From Alphaproteobacteria bacterium (lineage in GTDB: Bacteria; Pseudomonadota; Alphaproteobacteria; UBA9655): 64,000 nt of DNA. Positions within the stretch are counted from its first letter, which is position 1. Every line of letters starts with the position of its first letter. The notes beneath the pieces are model-generated. The model made no database searches, was not told the origin of the DNA, and saw nothing but the letters and a program-made list of their open reading frames with translations. The DNA is taken from NCBI GenBank assembly GCA_017992885.1, contig JAGONT010000003.1, positions 62,001 to 126,000 on the forward strand. Direction: 5' to 3'. This document shows positions 54,650-63,840 of this stretch, piece after piece. The translations under genes were made by a program, and so were the position numbers.

Positions 54650-55110
54650 AAAGAGAAGCAATCAAATATCGTTGTAGAAAGTCAAATTCCCCTCTGAAGA
54701 TGGAATAAAGGTTAGCTTGATCCGCTGTAGGTTTAAGAGTAACTTAGGCTTTGCTGCGGATCGCAATGGCAATAGCTGCCATCAGCTTCTCAAGCTTTTC
54801 TAGGAATTTCCAATGAATACCCTCAAGATTGAAGTCTGAGGATTGATAATTTTGAAAAGTGTTTCAATAATCAAGCGTCAGCGATAGCTTAGCAGAATCT
54901 TATGTGCTTTTTTATAAATTTAATTGCTTACGACAAGGGCAAGCTCGCCTTCTCTAGTCGTGTTCCAGCAATCACCACACTCACACCTCCAACATTATCA
55001 ATCTGTTAACGAAACTCACGTCGGAATATTATCAGGAAAATAAGCCTATCGGCATTTTCGAGTATTAAGTCCTAGAACCCCCAAGAGAAGAGTTCTTTCT
55101 TTAGGAGCCA
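54650..55110 (-). pseudogene. IS4-family transposase C-terminal remnant
   Basis: On the minus strand, broken frames read IAGTRLEKASLPLS, KFIKKHIRFC, ETLFKIINPQTS and NLEGIHWKFLEKLEKLMAAI. This is the C-terminal end of IS4-type DDE transposases (AGTRL ... YRxRWxIExLFK ... LEKLMAxLAIA). Several stops and frameshifts. Confidence 0.6.
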
Positions 55111-55131
55111 TTATAAGACATACTAGCTGCT

Positions 55132-56940
55132 ATGAATTCTAGGTTTTTTGCGTCCACTAGTGATCTAAAGTCGTCTTTAGCCCCTCTTTTGCGTTTGTTG
55201 CCTTATCTTTGGCCGCCTAATGCTCCGGGGCTAAGGCTACGGGTTGTAGCCTCTTTTCTATGCCTCTTTCTTTCAAAGGTCATTAACCTTTTGGTGCCTC
55301 TTTATTTTAGAGACGCAGTCAACGCACTTTCTCCCGACAAAGAGAATTTTGTCATAATACTTCCCTTAGGCATATTATTAGCCTATGGCGCAATGCGGCT
55401 TCTAAATTCTTTTTTTAGTGAAGTTCGCATCGCTATTTTTGCCCCCGTAGGACAGCATGCTACTCGTAAAATTGCAGGTATAATTTTTAAACATCTTCAT
55501 AGCTTAAGCTTACGTTTTCATTTAGCCAGAAGAACAGGAGGTATAAGTCGACTTATTGAACGAGGCACGGGCGGTATTGAGAACTTTTTATGGTTTTCTA
55601 CAAACAATATAGCTCCAGCCATCCTTGAAGTTGTGTTTATGAGTGCAGCTATGTGGATACTTTATAGTTGGCAATTTGCCTTTATTACCCTTGTAACCAT
55701 TACAGTCTATGCCGTTGCTACCATCCTTATCACAGAATGGCGAACGCACTATGTTCGTAAAATGAACAAACTGCAAGATCAAGGAAATGCTAGATCTGTA
55801 GATGCTCTTTTAAATTATGAAACTGTTAAATATTTTACAAATGAAGAGTATGAAACAGAGCGCTTTGACGTTATCCAATCCTACGTTGAAAAGTCTGCAA
55901 TATTGTATCAGTCTACTCTTGCCCTTTTAAATGGAACCCAAGGTATTATTATTGCAATAGGCACAACTGTAATCATGATATTAGCTGCTGCGGAGGTTGT
56001 TGCTCATACTTTAACAGTTGGTGATTTTGTGCTTGTAAATAGCTATCTCCTTCAAGCTTTTATACCTCTTGGGTCTTTAGGATTTGCTTATCGTATTCTT
56101 AAGCAATCTCTAGTGGACATGGAAAGTATGTTTTCTCTTTTAGATGAAAATGCTGAAATTCAAGATAGCTCCACTGCGCAGCCCTTACTTCTTTCTAAAG
56201 GAGCTATAGAATTTCGAGACGTTTCTTTTTCTTATAATCCAAACCGCGAAATATTAAAGCATGTTTCGTTTCAAATCGCTGCGGGAAAGACCCTGGCAAT
56301 AGTAGGAGAAAGTGGAGCAGGAAAATCAACAATTTCGCGTCTCTTATTTCGGTTTTATGATGTAACGGAAGGAGCGATACTTGTAGATGGACAAGATATT
56401 CGAAACGTAACCCAAGAAAGCCTTAGGAAAACTATTGGGGTAGTCCCTCAGGATACAGTGCTTTTTAATGATACAATTTACTATAATATAGCCTATGGCT
56501 ACCCAGCAGCAGAAAGTACAGCTGTAGAAAAAGCTGCGAAACATGCTCACATTGACACTTTTATTAAAACTCTCCCTGAAGGGTATAATACACTTGTGGG
56601 AGAAAGAGGCCTCAAACTTTCGGGAGGAGAAAAACAAAGAGTAGCAATTGCAAGAACGCTTTTAAAAAATCCTTCTATTTTTCTTTTTGATGAGGCGACG
56701 TCGTCATTGGACACTAAGACTGAAAAAGAAATCCAAAAGAATCTTTTGAAGATTTCTCAAAACCATACCACTCTTATAATTGCTCATCGTTTATCAACAA
56801 TTGTTCATGCTGATGAAATAGTGGTCCTTCATGAGGGCGTAATAGTAGAACGAGGAACACATAAGTTCCTTCTTATTCAGCAAGGCCCTTATGCTCAAAT
56901 GTGGCAGAGACAACAAGAGGAGGAGGAACACAAATCTTGA
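55132..56940 (+). CDS. ABC transporter of the Atm1/HMT1 family
   Basis: 602-aa half transporter: an N-terminal six-helix exporter domain (residues about 40-320) fused to an ATPase. Walker A GESGAGKST at 392-400, signature LSGGEKQR beginning at 496, Walker B IFLFDEAT, H-loop IIAHRLST. The sequence TVKYFTNEEYE in the membrane domain is the Atm1/HMT1 hallmark. These proteins export a glutathione-linked sulfur or metal compound and are usual in alphaproteobacteria, so it is more like a core gene than island cargo. SD not evident; a decayed IS4 transposase lies directly upstream. Confidence 0.93.
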   Translation: MNSRFFASTSDLKSSLAPLLRLLPYLWPPNAPGLRLRVVASFLCLFLSKVINLLVPLYFRDAVNALSPDKENFVIILPLGILLAYGAMRLLNSFFSEVRIAIFAPVGQHATRKIAGIIFKHLHSLSLRFHLARRTGGISRLIERGTGGIENFLWFSTNNIAPAILEVVFMSAAMWILYSWQFAFITLVTITVYAVATILITEWRTHYVRKMNKLQDQGNARSVDALLNYETVKYFTNEEYETERFDVIQSYVEKSAILYQSTLALLNGTQGIIIAIGTTVIMILAAAEVVAHTLTVGDFVLVNSYLLQAFIPLGSLGFAYRILKQSLVDMESMFSLLDENAEIQDSSTAQPLLLSKGAIEFRDVSFSYNPNREILKHVSFQIAAGKTLAIVGESGAGKSTISRLLFRFYDVTEGAILVDGQDIRNVTQESLRKTIGVVPQDTVLFNDTIYYNIAYGYPAAESTAVEKAAKHAHIDTFIKTLPEGYNTLVGERGLKLSGGEKQRVAIARTLLKNPSIFLFDEATSSLDTKTEKEIQKNLLKISQNHTTLIIAHRLSTIVHADEIVVLHEGVIVERGTHKFLLIQQGPYAQMWQRQQEEEEHKS

Positions 56941-57218
56941 TTGTGAAAATTTGGAGACCTTTTGCGAATTTCTTTCTCCGTACTCTTTTTTAATCTAATT
57001 TTTCACAGTGGGTTGATTTTACAAAGATTATTCGTCACCTGGGTAAAAAAAAGTTCCTAACCCTTTATAAAATTTCTTTATACGTTGGGTGTTGCTTTGT
57101 ACATAAGGATAAGTGAGACTTTGTATCAAAACCTTTCTCTTCACCATACCCGCCATCCGCTTGTTTGAGCTATTTATTTGTAATAGTAGAAAAATAGCTC
57201 AATTCTGGTAAAATATAT

Positions 57219-57749
57219 TTAATTAGAAAGAGCGTTCCATTGATCATTTAATAATTTATAATCCTCGGGAGATTTTGTATAAACTCCCACAACTACGCCT
57301 CCCGCTTTAATTCCTGCCTCATAATCTTGAGCACATTCATCGGAAATGCCCGCTCCCACGAGAGCACCGAGCAACCCTCCTGTAGCAGCGCCCGCCCCTG
57401 CACCCGCTAAACTTGCTGCAATGGCGCCTGAAACGACAATACCTAAGGCGGGAATAGCTAATGAAGTACCTACCGCTGTTAAAGCAGCAGCAATAGCACC
57501 CACTGTTCCTCCTATGGCTCCGCCTACACCCATACCCTCTAAGGCTTTATTTCCTACATCGGTATTTGTAATGTCTTGATGAAAAAAGTATTTTTGACGT
57601 GTTTCATCGGACATTAGAAGAGTTATGTCTTCTTTTTTATAGCCCTTGCTTAGCAAAGAAACATAAACGGTTTCAGCATTATGAGGATTCTTAAATAAAG
57701 AGGTAAGAAAAGTTTGTGAATTTTCCGAGGTAAAATTATGATTAGGCAT
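57219..57749 (-). CDS. Glycine-zipper stress-type protein
   Basis: 176 aa from the second of two tandem ATGs (GGAGG lies 8 bases upstream). Residues 1-70 resemble the YflT/general-stress 17M-like domain (AETVYVSLLSKGYKKEDITL). Residues about 72-145 form a long Gly/Ala zipper (GVGGAIGGTVGAIAAAL ... AGAGAGAATGGLLGALVGAG), a membrane-associating segment. It ends with a short acidic domain. Related proteins respond to stress in bacteria; the exact role is unknown. No signal peptide. Confidence 0.8.
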   Translation of the reverse strand: MPNHNFTSENSQTFLTSLFKNPHNAETVYVSLLSKGYKKEDITLLMSDETRQKYFFHQDITNTDVGNKALEGMGVGGAIGGTVGAIAAALTAVGTSLAIPALGIVVSGAIAASLAGAGAGAATGGLLGALVGAGISDECAQDYEAGIKAGGVVVGVYTKSPEDYKLLNDQWNALSN

Positions 57750-57752
57750 CAT

Positions 57753-58305
57753 TGCCTCCTTTTTTCTTCAGGAATAATTTCCTAAGGATAACTTAATATT
57801 TATATAATGCTACGGTTATTGGTTAGATGAGAAGGTTAATTTTTTCTATTTATTAAACTATTACAGACTGCTGAAGGATATAAGAAAGGATAAATGCGGT
57901 TCCAAAAAAATCGCTAAAAATGGATTTATAAGGAAATTTCAATGACTTGGTTACAAGAACCGTCAGTGTAGTTTTTGACACCAGAAAAGGCGAGGGATTC
58001 ATTTCGTTCTTAGAACTTTAGGGATTGTTTTCTATAGTATATGCATAGAATAGCAAGATCAGAATGATTGATGAGACGTGGTATTTTATTAATGGAAAAA
58101 AAGAAAATTTAGGTTTGGAGAGCCGTTGATCGCATATCGCGTTAACCCCTAGGGTAAAAATGGAAGGCTCGTAGGGGAGGAGAATTCGCCTAGTTAGCCT
58201 ATCCCTCTTAAAGTCCGGTAACCTTGATTACCGGACTCTAAGAGTGGGGAGTCCAGGGAGAAAAAATTCATTCCCTATTTTTATGAAAGTGTTGAGGCAT
58301 TTAAT
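57753..58305. other. Intergenic region with a palindromic repeat
   Basis: About 550 bp. Apart from the repeat at 58207-58242, it has no gene. It contains the promoter of the glycine-zipper gene at its left end. Confidence 0.4.
58207..58242. repeat. Palindromic repeat, well-preserved copy
   Basis: Arms of 15 bp (CTTAAAGTCCGGTAA / TTACCGGACTCTAAG, one mismatch) around CCTTGA, flanked by CCTATCCC on the left and AGTGGGGAGTCCAGGG on the right. The unit at 46058-46093 shares arms, loop length and flanks. Likely a REP-like or MITE-derived intergenic element. Confidence 0.65.
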
Positions 58306-58761
58306 TTAAGAGATAAATCTATTATCAACAGTAAATGGTTTTATATTTGCTATCTCGACTAAATTAATTTCTGGATGATGAGGATTAATAAGGATATTTT
58401 TTTCTTCTGGTATAATGGTAGAAGAGACGATAAGTAACAATTCTTTTTTTTCTTGGAGCCAACTATCTCCTACTTCAATAAACCATTTGCCTTCTTTCCC
58501 TTCTCTCCATCCAGATGGGAAATTTTCAAAGCTTATCTCCTTCTTAGAGACATAATCTTCTATGTCAATCTGCAAACTCACATAACCTTTCGGAATTATA
58601 CCTTTTCTCAATCCAGGAATAATTTCAACAAAAGCAAGAGCTAAGCTAGAGGCCGTATAGATAACAGGATTATTGGGAGAATTCCACCTTCCCCCATATA
58701 AGCTCGCACCAATACCCGATAAATCAGCATATTCCTCTTTGCAAAGACGCCACGCACGCAT
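58306..58761 (-). CDS. RES-domain toxin
   Basis: 151 aa. The RES signature is visible as R3 in MRAWRL, GASLYGGRWNSP (E/R-S region) and SSLALAFVE. RES toxins degrade NAD+ when free of antitoxin (known for the family: MbcT, Res). The start overlaps the stop of the antitoxin by one base (TAATG). Intact frame. Confidence 0.9.
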   Translation of the reverse strand: MRAWRLCKEEYADLSGIGASLYGGRWNSPNNPVIYTASSLALAFVEIIPGLRKGIIPKGYVSLQIDIEDYVSKKEISFENFPSGWREGKEGKWFIEVGDSWLQEKKELLLIVSSTIIPEEKNILINPHHPEINLVEIANIKPFTVDNRFIS

Positions 58762-59192
58762 TAGCTAGGAATACCATGTGCTATACGTCCAAGAAGATCT
58801 TCAACCAACTGACTTCCGCTATCAGTGTCTAAGAAATCTAATGGTCTTTCATTACGCAACAAAGTATTTTTTTCCCGAAGCCAAGCATCTGCCTCTTCTT
58901 CACTTCCTAACATCTCTACTGCGAAGCTCCGAACTCGAATAAACCGCGCAAGCTTGTCTGATTCTTCGGAAGAAAGTTTTTTCTCCTTTATTCGTCTCAC
59001 GAAAGTACGTTCCGGAGTTACGAGCCAATTAAATTCTTTTTTTGAAAGAAGCCCTTTTTTTATAACATAAGAAGCAGAATCAGCAGGGATTCCTTTATGA
59101 ATAAGAGCCACGAGATCTCTTCCAGAAGAAACGGTCTCCCCTAGAATAGACTTTCCTCCTAATGTATTTGCGATCCTACTTATATGAAGCAT
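58761..59192 (-). CDS. Xre/MbcA/ParS-type antitoxin (DUF2384)
   Basis: 143 aa. N-terminal Xre-like helices (LVALIHKGIPADSASYVIKK) and a C-terminal DUF2384 toxin-binding region (AVEMLGSEEEADAWLREKNT, then RPLDFLDTDSGSQLVEDLL). It neutralises the RES toxin and, by family behaviour, represses the operon. AAAGGTGA lies before the ATG. Confidence 0.9.
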   Translation of the reverse strand: MLHISRIANTLGGKSILGETVSSGRDLVALIHKGIPADSASYVIKKGLLSKKEFNWLVTPERTFVRRIKEKKLSSEESDKLARFIRVRSFAVEMLGSEEEADAWLREKNTLLRNERPLDFLDTDSGSQLVEDLLGRIAHGIPS

Positions 59193-59244
59193 TATTCACC
59201 TTTATTGCCATTTGCCACGATTATATACGCAATTGGCAAAAAAA

Positions 59245-59442
59245 TCAAGCTTGATTTTTTAATTGCTGATTCAAATGTTCATCGTCCCATCCCATAGCTA
59301 TTTGAATGGTGTAGTAAAGATCGGTAATAGTACTGTGGTTTTTTACTAGAAGGCGTCTCCAAATCATTGGGCTAACGCCTTTAATCCATATACAAAGCTG
59401 ATAAACTTCAATCGAATTTTCGTAACCTAAAGATTGAACCAC
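59245..59442 (-). pseudogene. pRiA4b ORF-3-like protein, N-terminal fragment
   Basis: 65 codons: YQLCIWIKGVSPMIWRRLLV, ITDLYYTIQIAMGWDDEHL. This is the start of the PF07929 family (about 180 residues normally), truncated after DEHL. These genes are frequent on plasmids and genomic islands; function unknown. Confidence 0.7.
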
Positions 59443-59663
59443 TGCTCAACCTCTCTTATTCAGAGTCATTAATATGATATCTAAAAAAACCCTAAATTAC
59501 CATTAGTAATTTTATACTTCATTGATTTTACTTAGCTTCTCTTGGTTTCGGATGCTCTCTGACAAAGGAGAAGTTTTTGCTAATTTTAAGATTTCTCCTA
59601 GCTTTTCATCTCTATAAAAATCAGGTAAAGTCAATTACCGGATTATATAAAAATGTAACAAAA

Positions 59664-60958
59664 ATGCTAAATAAATACTATATTCCTATACCTGTTTTTG
59701 ACACCTTTGAAGAAGTGATGGCTTAGCATAAAAAGATTTATACCGATGAAAATCCTCTTCAGATCATCTCTCAGTGGTTAGATCATTGCTTCTCCTCAAA
59801 AAAAGTTACGGTACCCCTATTCGCTCCCAAAGATTACCAGATGATCCTAAATTTTTTACATAGCTATCGCGGCAGCGCTGATACCTTTACGGCTTACCGT
59901 CGAGACCTAGAGCGCTTTCTTCAATGGAGCTGGTTTGTTCGCAACCAATCACTCTTAGAGCATAAACGAGAAGACATTGAATCCTTCATTGAATTCTGCC
60001 TAAAGCCTTCTAAACGTTGGATCGGATTAAAAACAGTGGCACGTTTCAGGACAGTTCATGGAGAAAAGAGACTTAATCCTGAATGGCGACCTTTCGAAGC
60101 TCATATAAACAAAAAAAGCCATAAAGATGGGCTTAAACCCAATAAAGACGCTTATCAATTCTCACAGCAATCTTTGAAAGTTATGTTTGGTATCTTGAGC
60201 AGCTTTTATAACTATCTTCTGCAAGAGGAAGTCGCTCAGGTTAATCCCATTGCTTTAATCCGGCAAAAAAGTAAATTTATTCAAAAACAAGCTAAACTAC
60301 AGCCTATTCGGCGTCTTTCTAACCAACAATGGGAAACTATAATCAATCTTGCGGCGATTCAAGATATTACTTATGAGAGAACGGTCTTTATCCTTTCGTG
60401 CCTCTACGGTATGTATTTGCGGATTTCTGAATTAACAGCAAGACCTCGTTGAACACCCACCATGGGAGATTTCTACAAAGACTCTGAAGGAAATTGGTGG
60501 TTTAAAACAGTAGGAAAAGGAAATAAGGCAAGGCAAATTGCGGTAAGTAATGCCATGCTTAATGGCCTTAAAGCATTATCGTGTGACATATCTGAAGCTT
60601 CTCCCCTTCCCTTGATGAGAAAATTCCACTGATCCCTCATGCTAAAAATCCCAACACACCCATGACCAGTGAAAGACCCATACGGCAGCTTGTGCAAGTT
60701 TGCTTTGACCAAGCAGCTGATCGCCTAGAAGCTACTGGCAATCAAGAAGAAGCAAATAATCTTCGCATGGCAACGGTTCATTGGCTAAGACACACCGGAA
60801 TATCTGAAGATGTAAAACATCGTCCACGAGAGCATGTACGTGATGATGCCGGCCACAGCTCAAGCGCTATTACAGATAAATACATCGATACTGAGTTAAG
60901 AGAACGCCATAAAACGGCGAAAAATAAAACACTCACCACAAAAACATATAAAAATTAA
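59664..60958 (+). pseudogene. Tyrosine recombinase/integrase, broken
   Basis: From ATG 59664 the frame meets TAG at 59724, then runs open (SAM-like N-terminal domain with TFTAYRRDLERFLQWSWF, catalytic region start CLYGMYLRISELTA), then TGA in place of Trp (ARPR-TGA-TPTMGDFY), then a frameshift near 60605. The last part (60662-60958) holds HWLRHTG and HSSSAITDKYI with the HxxR, H and Tyr of the active site. It could have integrated or excised the element; it is dead now. Confidence 0.85.
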
Positions 60959-61148
60959 TTGGAGGAACGCCTAATCAAAGGATGATAACAAAGAGTTTAG
61001 GTTGATACTCATGGATATACTGGAGTTAATTATGCAAGTTTGGCATGCTTGGTAAAATACTCTCACCACGCGTTCGTGTGCTACAACATCAGAAAATTTA
61101 TAGGACTTGGTTCCCTGATTGAAGAGTTTTTTCAAGCCTTTTAAAGTT

Positions 61149-61562
61149 TTATGAGTCTTGCTCTATTTGTTCTAAAGCTTCCAATACAGGACAATGCTCG
61201 CCTAGTGTTTTATTACATGTTTGAAGAACTGATCCCAAAGCACCCTTAAGACGCAGAAGTTTTTTCAGCTCTCTTTCAACAGCATTAAGCTTAAGTTTAA
61301 GCCGATGCCGTATTTCCTCACAGGCGTGAGTAGAGGGACGTGAGAGGGCTAAAAGTTCTTTTATTTCTTTAAGAGTAAAACCCAAAGTCTGGGCCCATTT
61401 TATAAAATTGATACGTCTTATGGATTTTTTTGAATAATGACGATAGCCATTTGAGCGCCGTTCGGGAATTTCGATAAGCCCTTGACGTTCATAGATTCTT
61501 ACAGTATCTACAGTTACACTAGAGCAAGATGCTACCTGCCCAATTGTATATCCTTCTCTCAT
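61149..61562 (-). CDS. MerR-family metal-responsive regulator
   Basis: 137 aa. Winged HTH at residues 4-70 (YTIGQVASCSSVTVDTVRIY, then RRSNGYRHY), a coiled-coil dimer helix, and a metal-binding end: Cys in HACEEIRHRL and the pair C-NKTLGEH-C followed by PVLEALEQ, as in MerR/ZntR. It should respond to a divalent metal or Hg. The promoter on its upstream side has a 20-bp spacer typical for MerR control. No metal transporter or reductase lies in the window, so the regulated operon may have been displaced by the neighbouring IS3. Confidence 0.85.
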   Translation of the reverse strand: MREGYTIGQVASCSSVTVDTVRIYERQGLIEIPERRSNGYRHYSKKSIRRINFIKWAQTLGFTLKEIKELLALSRPSTHACEEIRHRLKLKLNAVERELKKLLRLKGALGSVLQTCNKTLGEHCPVLEALEQIEQDS

Positions 61563-61580
61563 TTCTCCCTCTTTTTTTAT

Positions 61581-61612
61581 ATTTTACACTCTAAATTTAA
61601 GATGAATGTCAA
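61581..61612 (-). promoter_or_regulatory. MerR-type promoter with 20-bp spacer
   Basis: On the minus strand TTGACA (61607-61612), 20-bp spacer, TAAAAT (61581-61586), with an imperfect dyad CTTAAATTTAGAG between. MerR-class promoters have 19-20-bp spacers that the activator untwists. It drives merR itself here. The degenerate IS3 element begins 9 bp upstream of the -35. Confidence 0.65.
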
Positions 61613-61691
61613 GAGTTCATATGTCAAGCCCCCGAGAATAGGTCCAAAAGAAATCTCGTAGAGGAGGAATGATGAGCTCGCGAGCTCGCTT

Positions 61692-62518
61692 TCAAATAGC
61701 GCCGTAGTGAGCGAGCTCATAGGGTTTGATTTTGAAGCAGACAGGAGGGGATGGAGGACGATACCCTAGGCTAGAATGAGGCCTTACGTGGTTATACTCA
61801 TTAACCCATTGACCTATGATCACTCGAGCTTCCTTGAGAGTATGAAAATACTCAAGATTTAAACATTCATCTCTGAGACTCCCATTAAAGCGCTCATTAA
61901 ATCCATTCTCCCAAGGAGATCCAGGTTCTATATAGGCTGTTTTCACTCCCAGGTCTTTTAACCATTTTTGAAGGGGATGAGCTGTAAATTCACTTCCATT
62001 ATCGCTTCTTATATAATTAGGAAGCCCTTTTGTTAGAAAAAGAGTACTCAGAACATCTAAGACATCGTCGCTTTTAAGTTGATAATCCACACGAATTGTA
62101 AGATATTCTCGAGTATATTCATCAATGACGGTCAGCATCCTGATTTTCTTCCCATTGCTTAAGCGATCAGAGGCAAAGTCATAGCCCCAGACATGATTTG
62201 GATAAAGAGGACGGAGGCGAATGCAGGATCCATCATTGAGATAAAGACGCTTTCTTTTAGGCTGTTTTGTGGGGACTTTCAGACTTTGCTCTCTCCAAAT
62301 ACGCTCAACTCGTTTATGATTAACCCTCCAGCCTTCAGCTTGAAGAAGAGCTGTAATTCTTCTATAGCCATAATGACTGTACTTTTGAGCGAGGCGGATA
62401 ATATCCTCGGTGAGAGCTTCTTCATCGTCTCCCCCCTTAAGAGGACGCCGAACTGTTGATCGATGCACACCCCAAGCGCTGAACAAGCGTGTCGCTCAGA
62501 GACACCATACCTTTGCAT
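61692..62518 (-). pseudogene. IS3 orfB (rve integrase core), frameshifted near its start
   Basis: The N-terminus [17 protein letters not shown] starts at 62518, then a frameshift near 62465 leads into [20 protein letters not shown] and the intact integrase core: [11 protein letters not shown] (D), [13 protein letters not shown] (D), [17 protein letters not shown] (E). An internal start at 62486 could still express the core, but the natural fusion reading is broken. Confidence 0.8.
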
Positions 62519-62556
62519 TGCATTTGTTATATAAAACAGGCGACGCTTGGGGCAAG

Positions 62557-62836
62557 CTACTTTCCCTGAACAACCTCCTGGAGAATCAGTTTATCCACTG
62601 TAAGATTGGCAACGGCTTTCTTTAAACGAGTGTTTTCTTTCTCAAGCTCTTTTAGGCGTCTGGCTTGGTCCATTTGCATCCCCCCATATTCCTTACGCCA
62701 TTTGTTAATAGGTGGCATCTGAAATGCCTAATGTCCTACAAATCTCAGAGATAGACTGACCCTCGTGAATCAGAACCTCTGCTTGGCGTAGTTTCCGAAT
62801 GATTGCTTCTGAATTATGGTGTTTCTTTGCTGACAT
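62557..62836 (-). pseudogene. IS3 orfA, frameshifted
   Basis: HTH protein starting MSAKKHHNSEAIIRKLRQAE, with IHEGQSISEICRTLGISDAT; then a one-base insertion (TATTAACAAATGG) creates a stop. The other frame continues KEYGGMQMDQARRLKELEKE and the coiled coil to VVQGK. Confidence 0.8.
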
Positions 62837-63072
62837 AACGATACCTTCTTTCTGATTGACTTTATTTTAATCTCATGCCCTCCCAATTATAAACGAATTT
62901 GCTACGAGATTTTTTCTGGACCACTTATACGGGGGCAGGACATAGGTTTTGTCTGATTTTCTCTTGATAAAATCATCTATAAATAAAATTCAAATAAAAT
63001 AGGGGTTGACCCTGGACTAAGACCAGAGTGTAGAGTTTTTTTGTAAACTCTGAACATAAGGATGAACATTCT

Positions 63073-63840
63073 ATGTCTATAAGAAAACTCTTATTAATTT
63101 TTGTCTTTGTTTCTTCAATTTTTTCATCAACAGCTTTTGCTATGACGGATGATTTTTCAGACACTGACAAAAGGCAAACATGTAAAAATAAGAAAAAATG
63201 TCCGAGCGATTGTGAAGATAAAATAGATAAAAGATCTATTGTAAAGGGCGAGGTTAAAAAAGCTAAAAATGCAAGTAACAGGCTTTGGTACGATGGGGGA
63301 TGTTGTACAGGAGGCTGTTCAGCACAGGTCAATACATATCCAACAAGTCAAGGAGAATATGATGAAGGAATCGGTAGATATAAGATATTTTATTCAAGTT
63401 TTTTAAAGGGAGCAGCTTATACTTTACTTCCCGAACTCATTAGAGATACCCTAGAGTTTAGAGGATATTCCCGGGTTTCTAATGTTGTAGCAACGATAGC
63501 TCAAGGCGGGATGATTGTTTATAATACCTCCTCTTATGCCCCAATTGTAGTAGGAACGTTGGTAAGAACAAGCTTTAGTCAATTAGGTTTTTCACAGCAA
63601 GACTCAATCACCGCAGGAATTACAGCATCCATTGTAACCAGTTTTTCTCAAAAAGTAATCTTTAGCCAAGAAACGATGCTTGATTGCTTAGTCGATGTTG
63701 GAATTGGTGTAGCTGGAAGTTATGCGGGAAGCACTCTGGCTTTTAAAGCAAAGTCTTGGGCTTATGAACTTTTTGGATATAACAAGCCTATTGTGTGTGA
63801 GAATGTTCATCAGCCGCATAGCGATAAAATTTCTGAGTAG
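63073..63840 (+). CDS. Exported Cys-rich/hydrophobic protein, unknown
   Basis: 255 aa. Signal peptide MSIRKLLLIFVFVSSIFSS, cleavage near AFA, next residue Met. The mature N-terminus has paired Cys (CKNKKKCPSDC and CCTGGC), likely disulfides. From about 110 on, hydrophobic stretches rich in Ala, Gly, Ser, Val (VVATIAQGGMIVYNTSSYAP, DVGIGVAGSYAGSTLAF) resemble membrane-inserting helices. No known family. Start lacks a strong SD (AAGGATG). Could be an exported membrane-active protein (inference). Confidence 0.65.
   Translation: MSIRKLLLIFVFVSSIFSSTAFAMTDDFSDTDKRQTCKNKKKCPSDCEDKIDKRSIVKGEVKKAKNASNRLWYDGGCCTGGCSAQVNTYPTSQGEYDEGIGRYKIFYSSFLKGAAYTLLPELIRDTLEFRGYSRVSNVVATIAQGGMIVYNTSSYAPIVVGTLVRTSFSQLGFSQQDSITAGITASIVTSFSQKVIFSQETMLDCLVDVGIGVAGSYAGSTLAFKAKSWAYELFGYNKPIVCENVHQPHSDKISE

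Larger units (their letters stand above)
61622..62942 (-). mobile_element. Degenerate IS3-family element
   Basis: About 1.32 kb with related ends: TGTCAAGCCCCCGAGAATAG at 61622 and, on the other strand, TGTCCTGCCCCCGTATAAGT from 62942; similarity continues for about 40 bp to AATCTCGTAG. It carries frameshifted orfA and orfB on the minus strand. Target duplication not clear. Confidence 0.85.

Noticed and set aside
57346-57579. A 77-codon Pro/Ala-rich plus-strand frame
   Set aside because: Mirror of the Gly/Ala zipper codons of the minus-strand gene.
21923-60500. TGA read as tryptophan (or other sense codon)
   Set aside because: TGA stands at conserved Trp positions in the resolvase (about 49083) and the integrase (about 60451) and inside TnpA (21932). 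However, the resolvase and integrase also have true frameshifts or TAA/TAG stops, TGG is used for Trp throughout, and TGA ends several intact genes (e.g. 988, 7866-type frames, 32550, 56940). Decay by C-to-T/G-to-A change is simpler.
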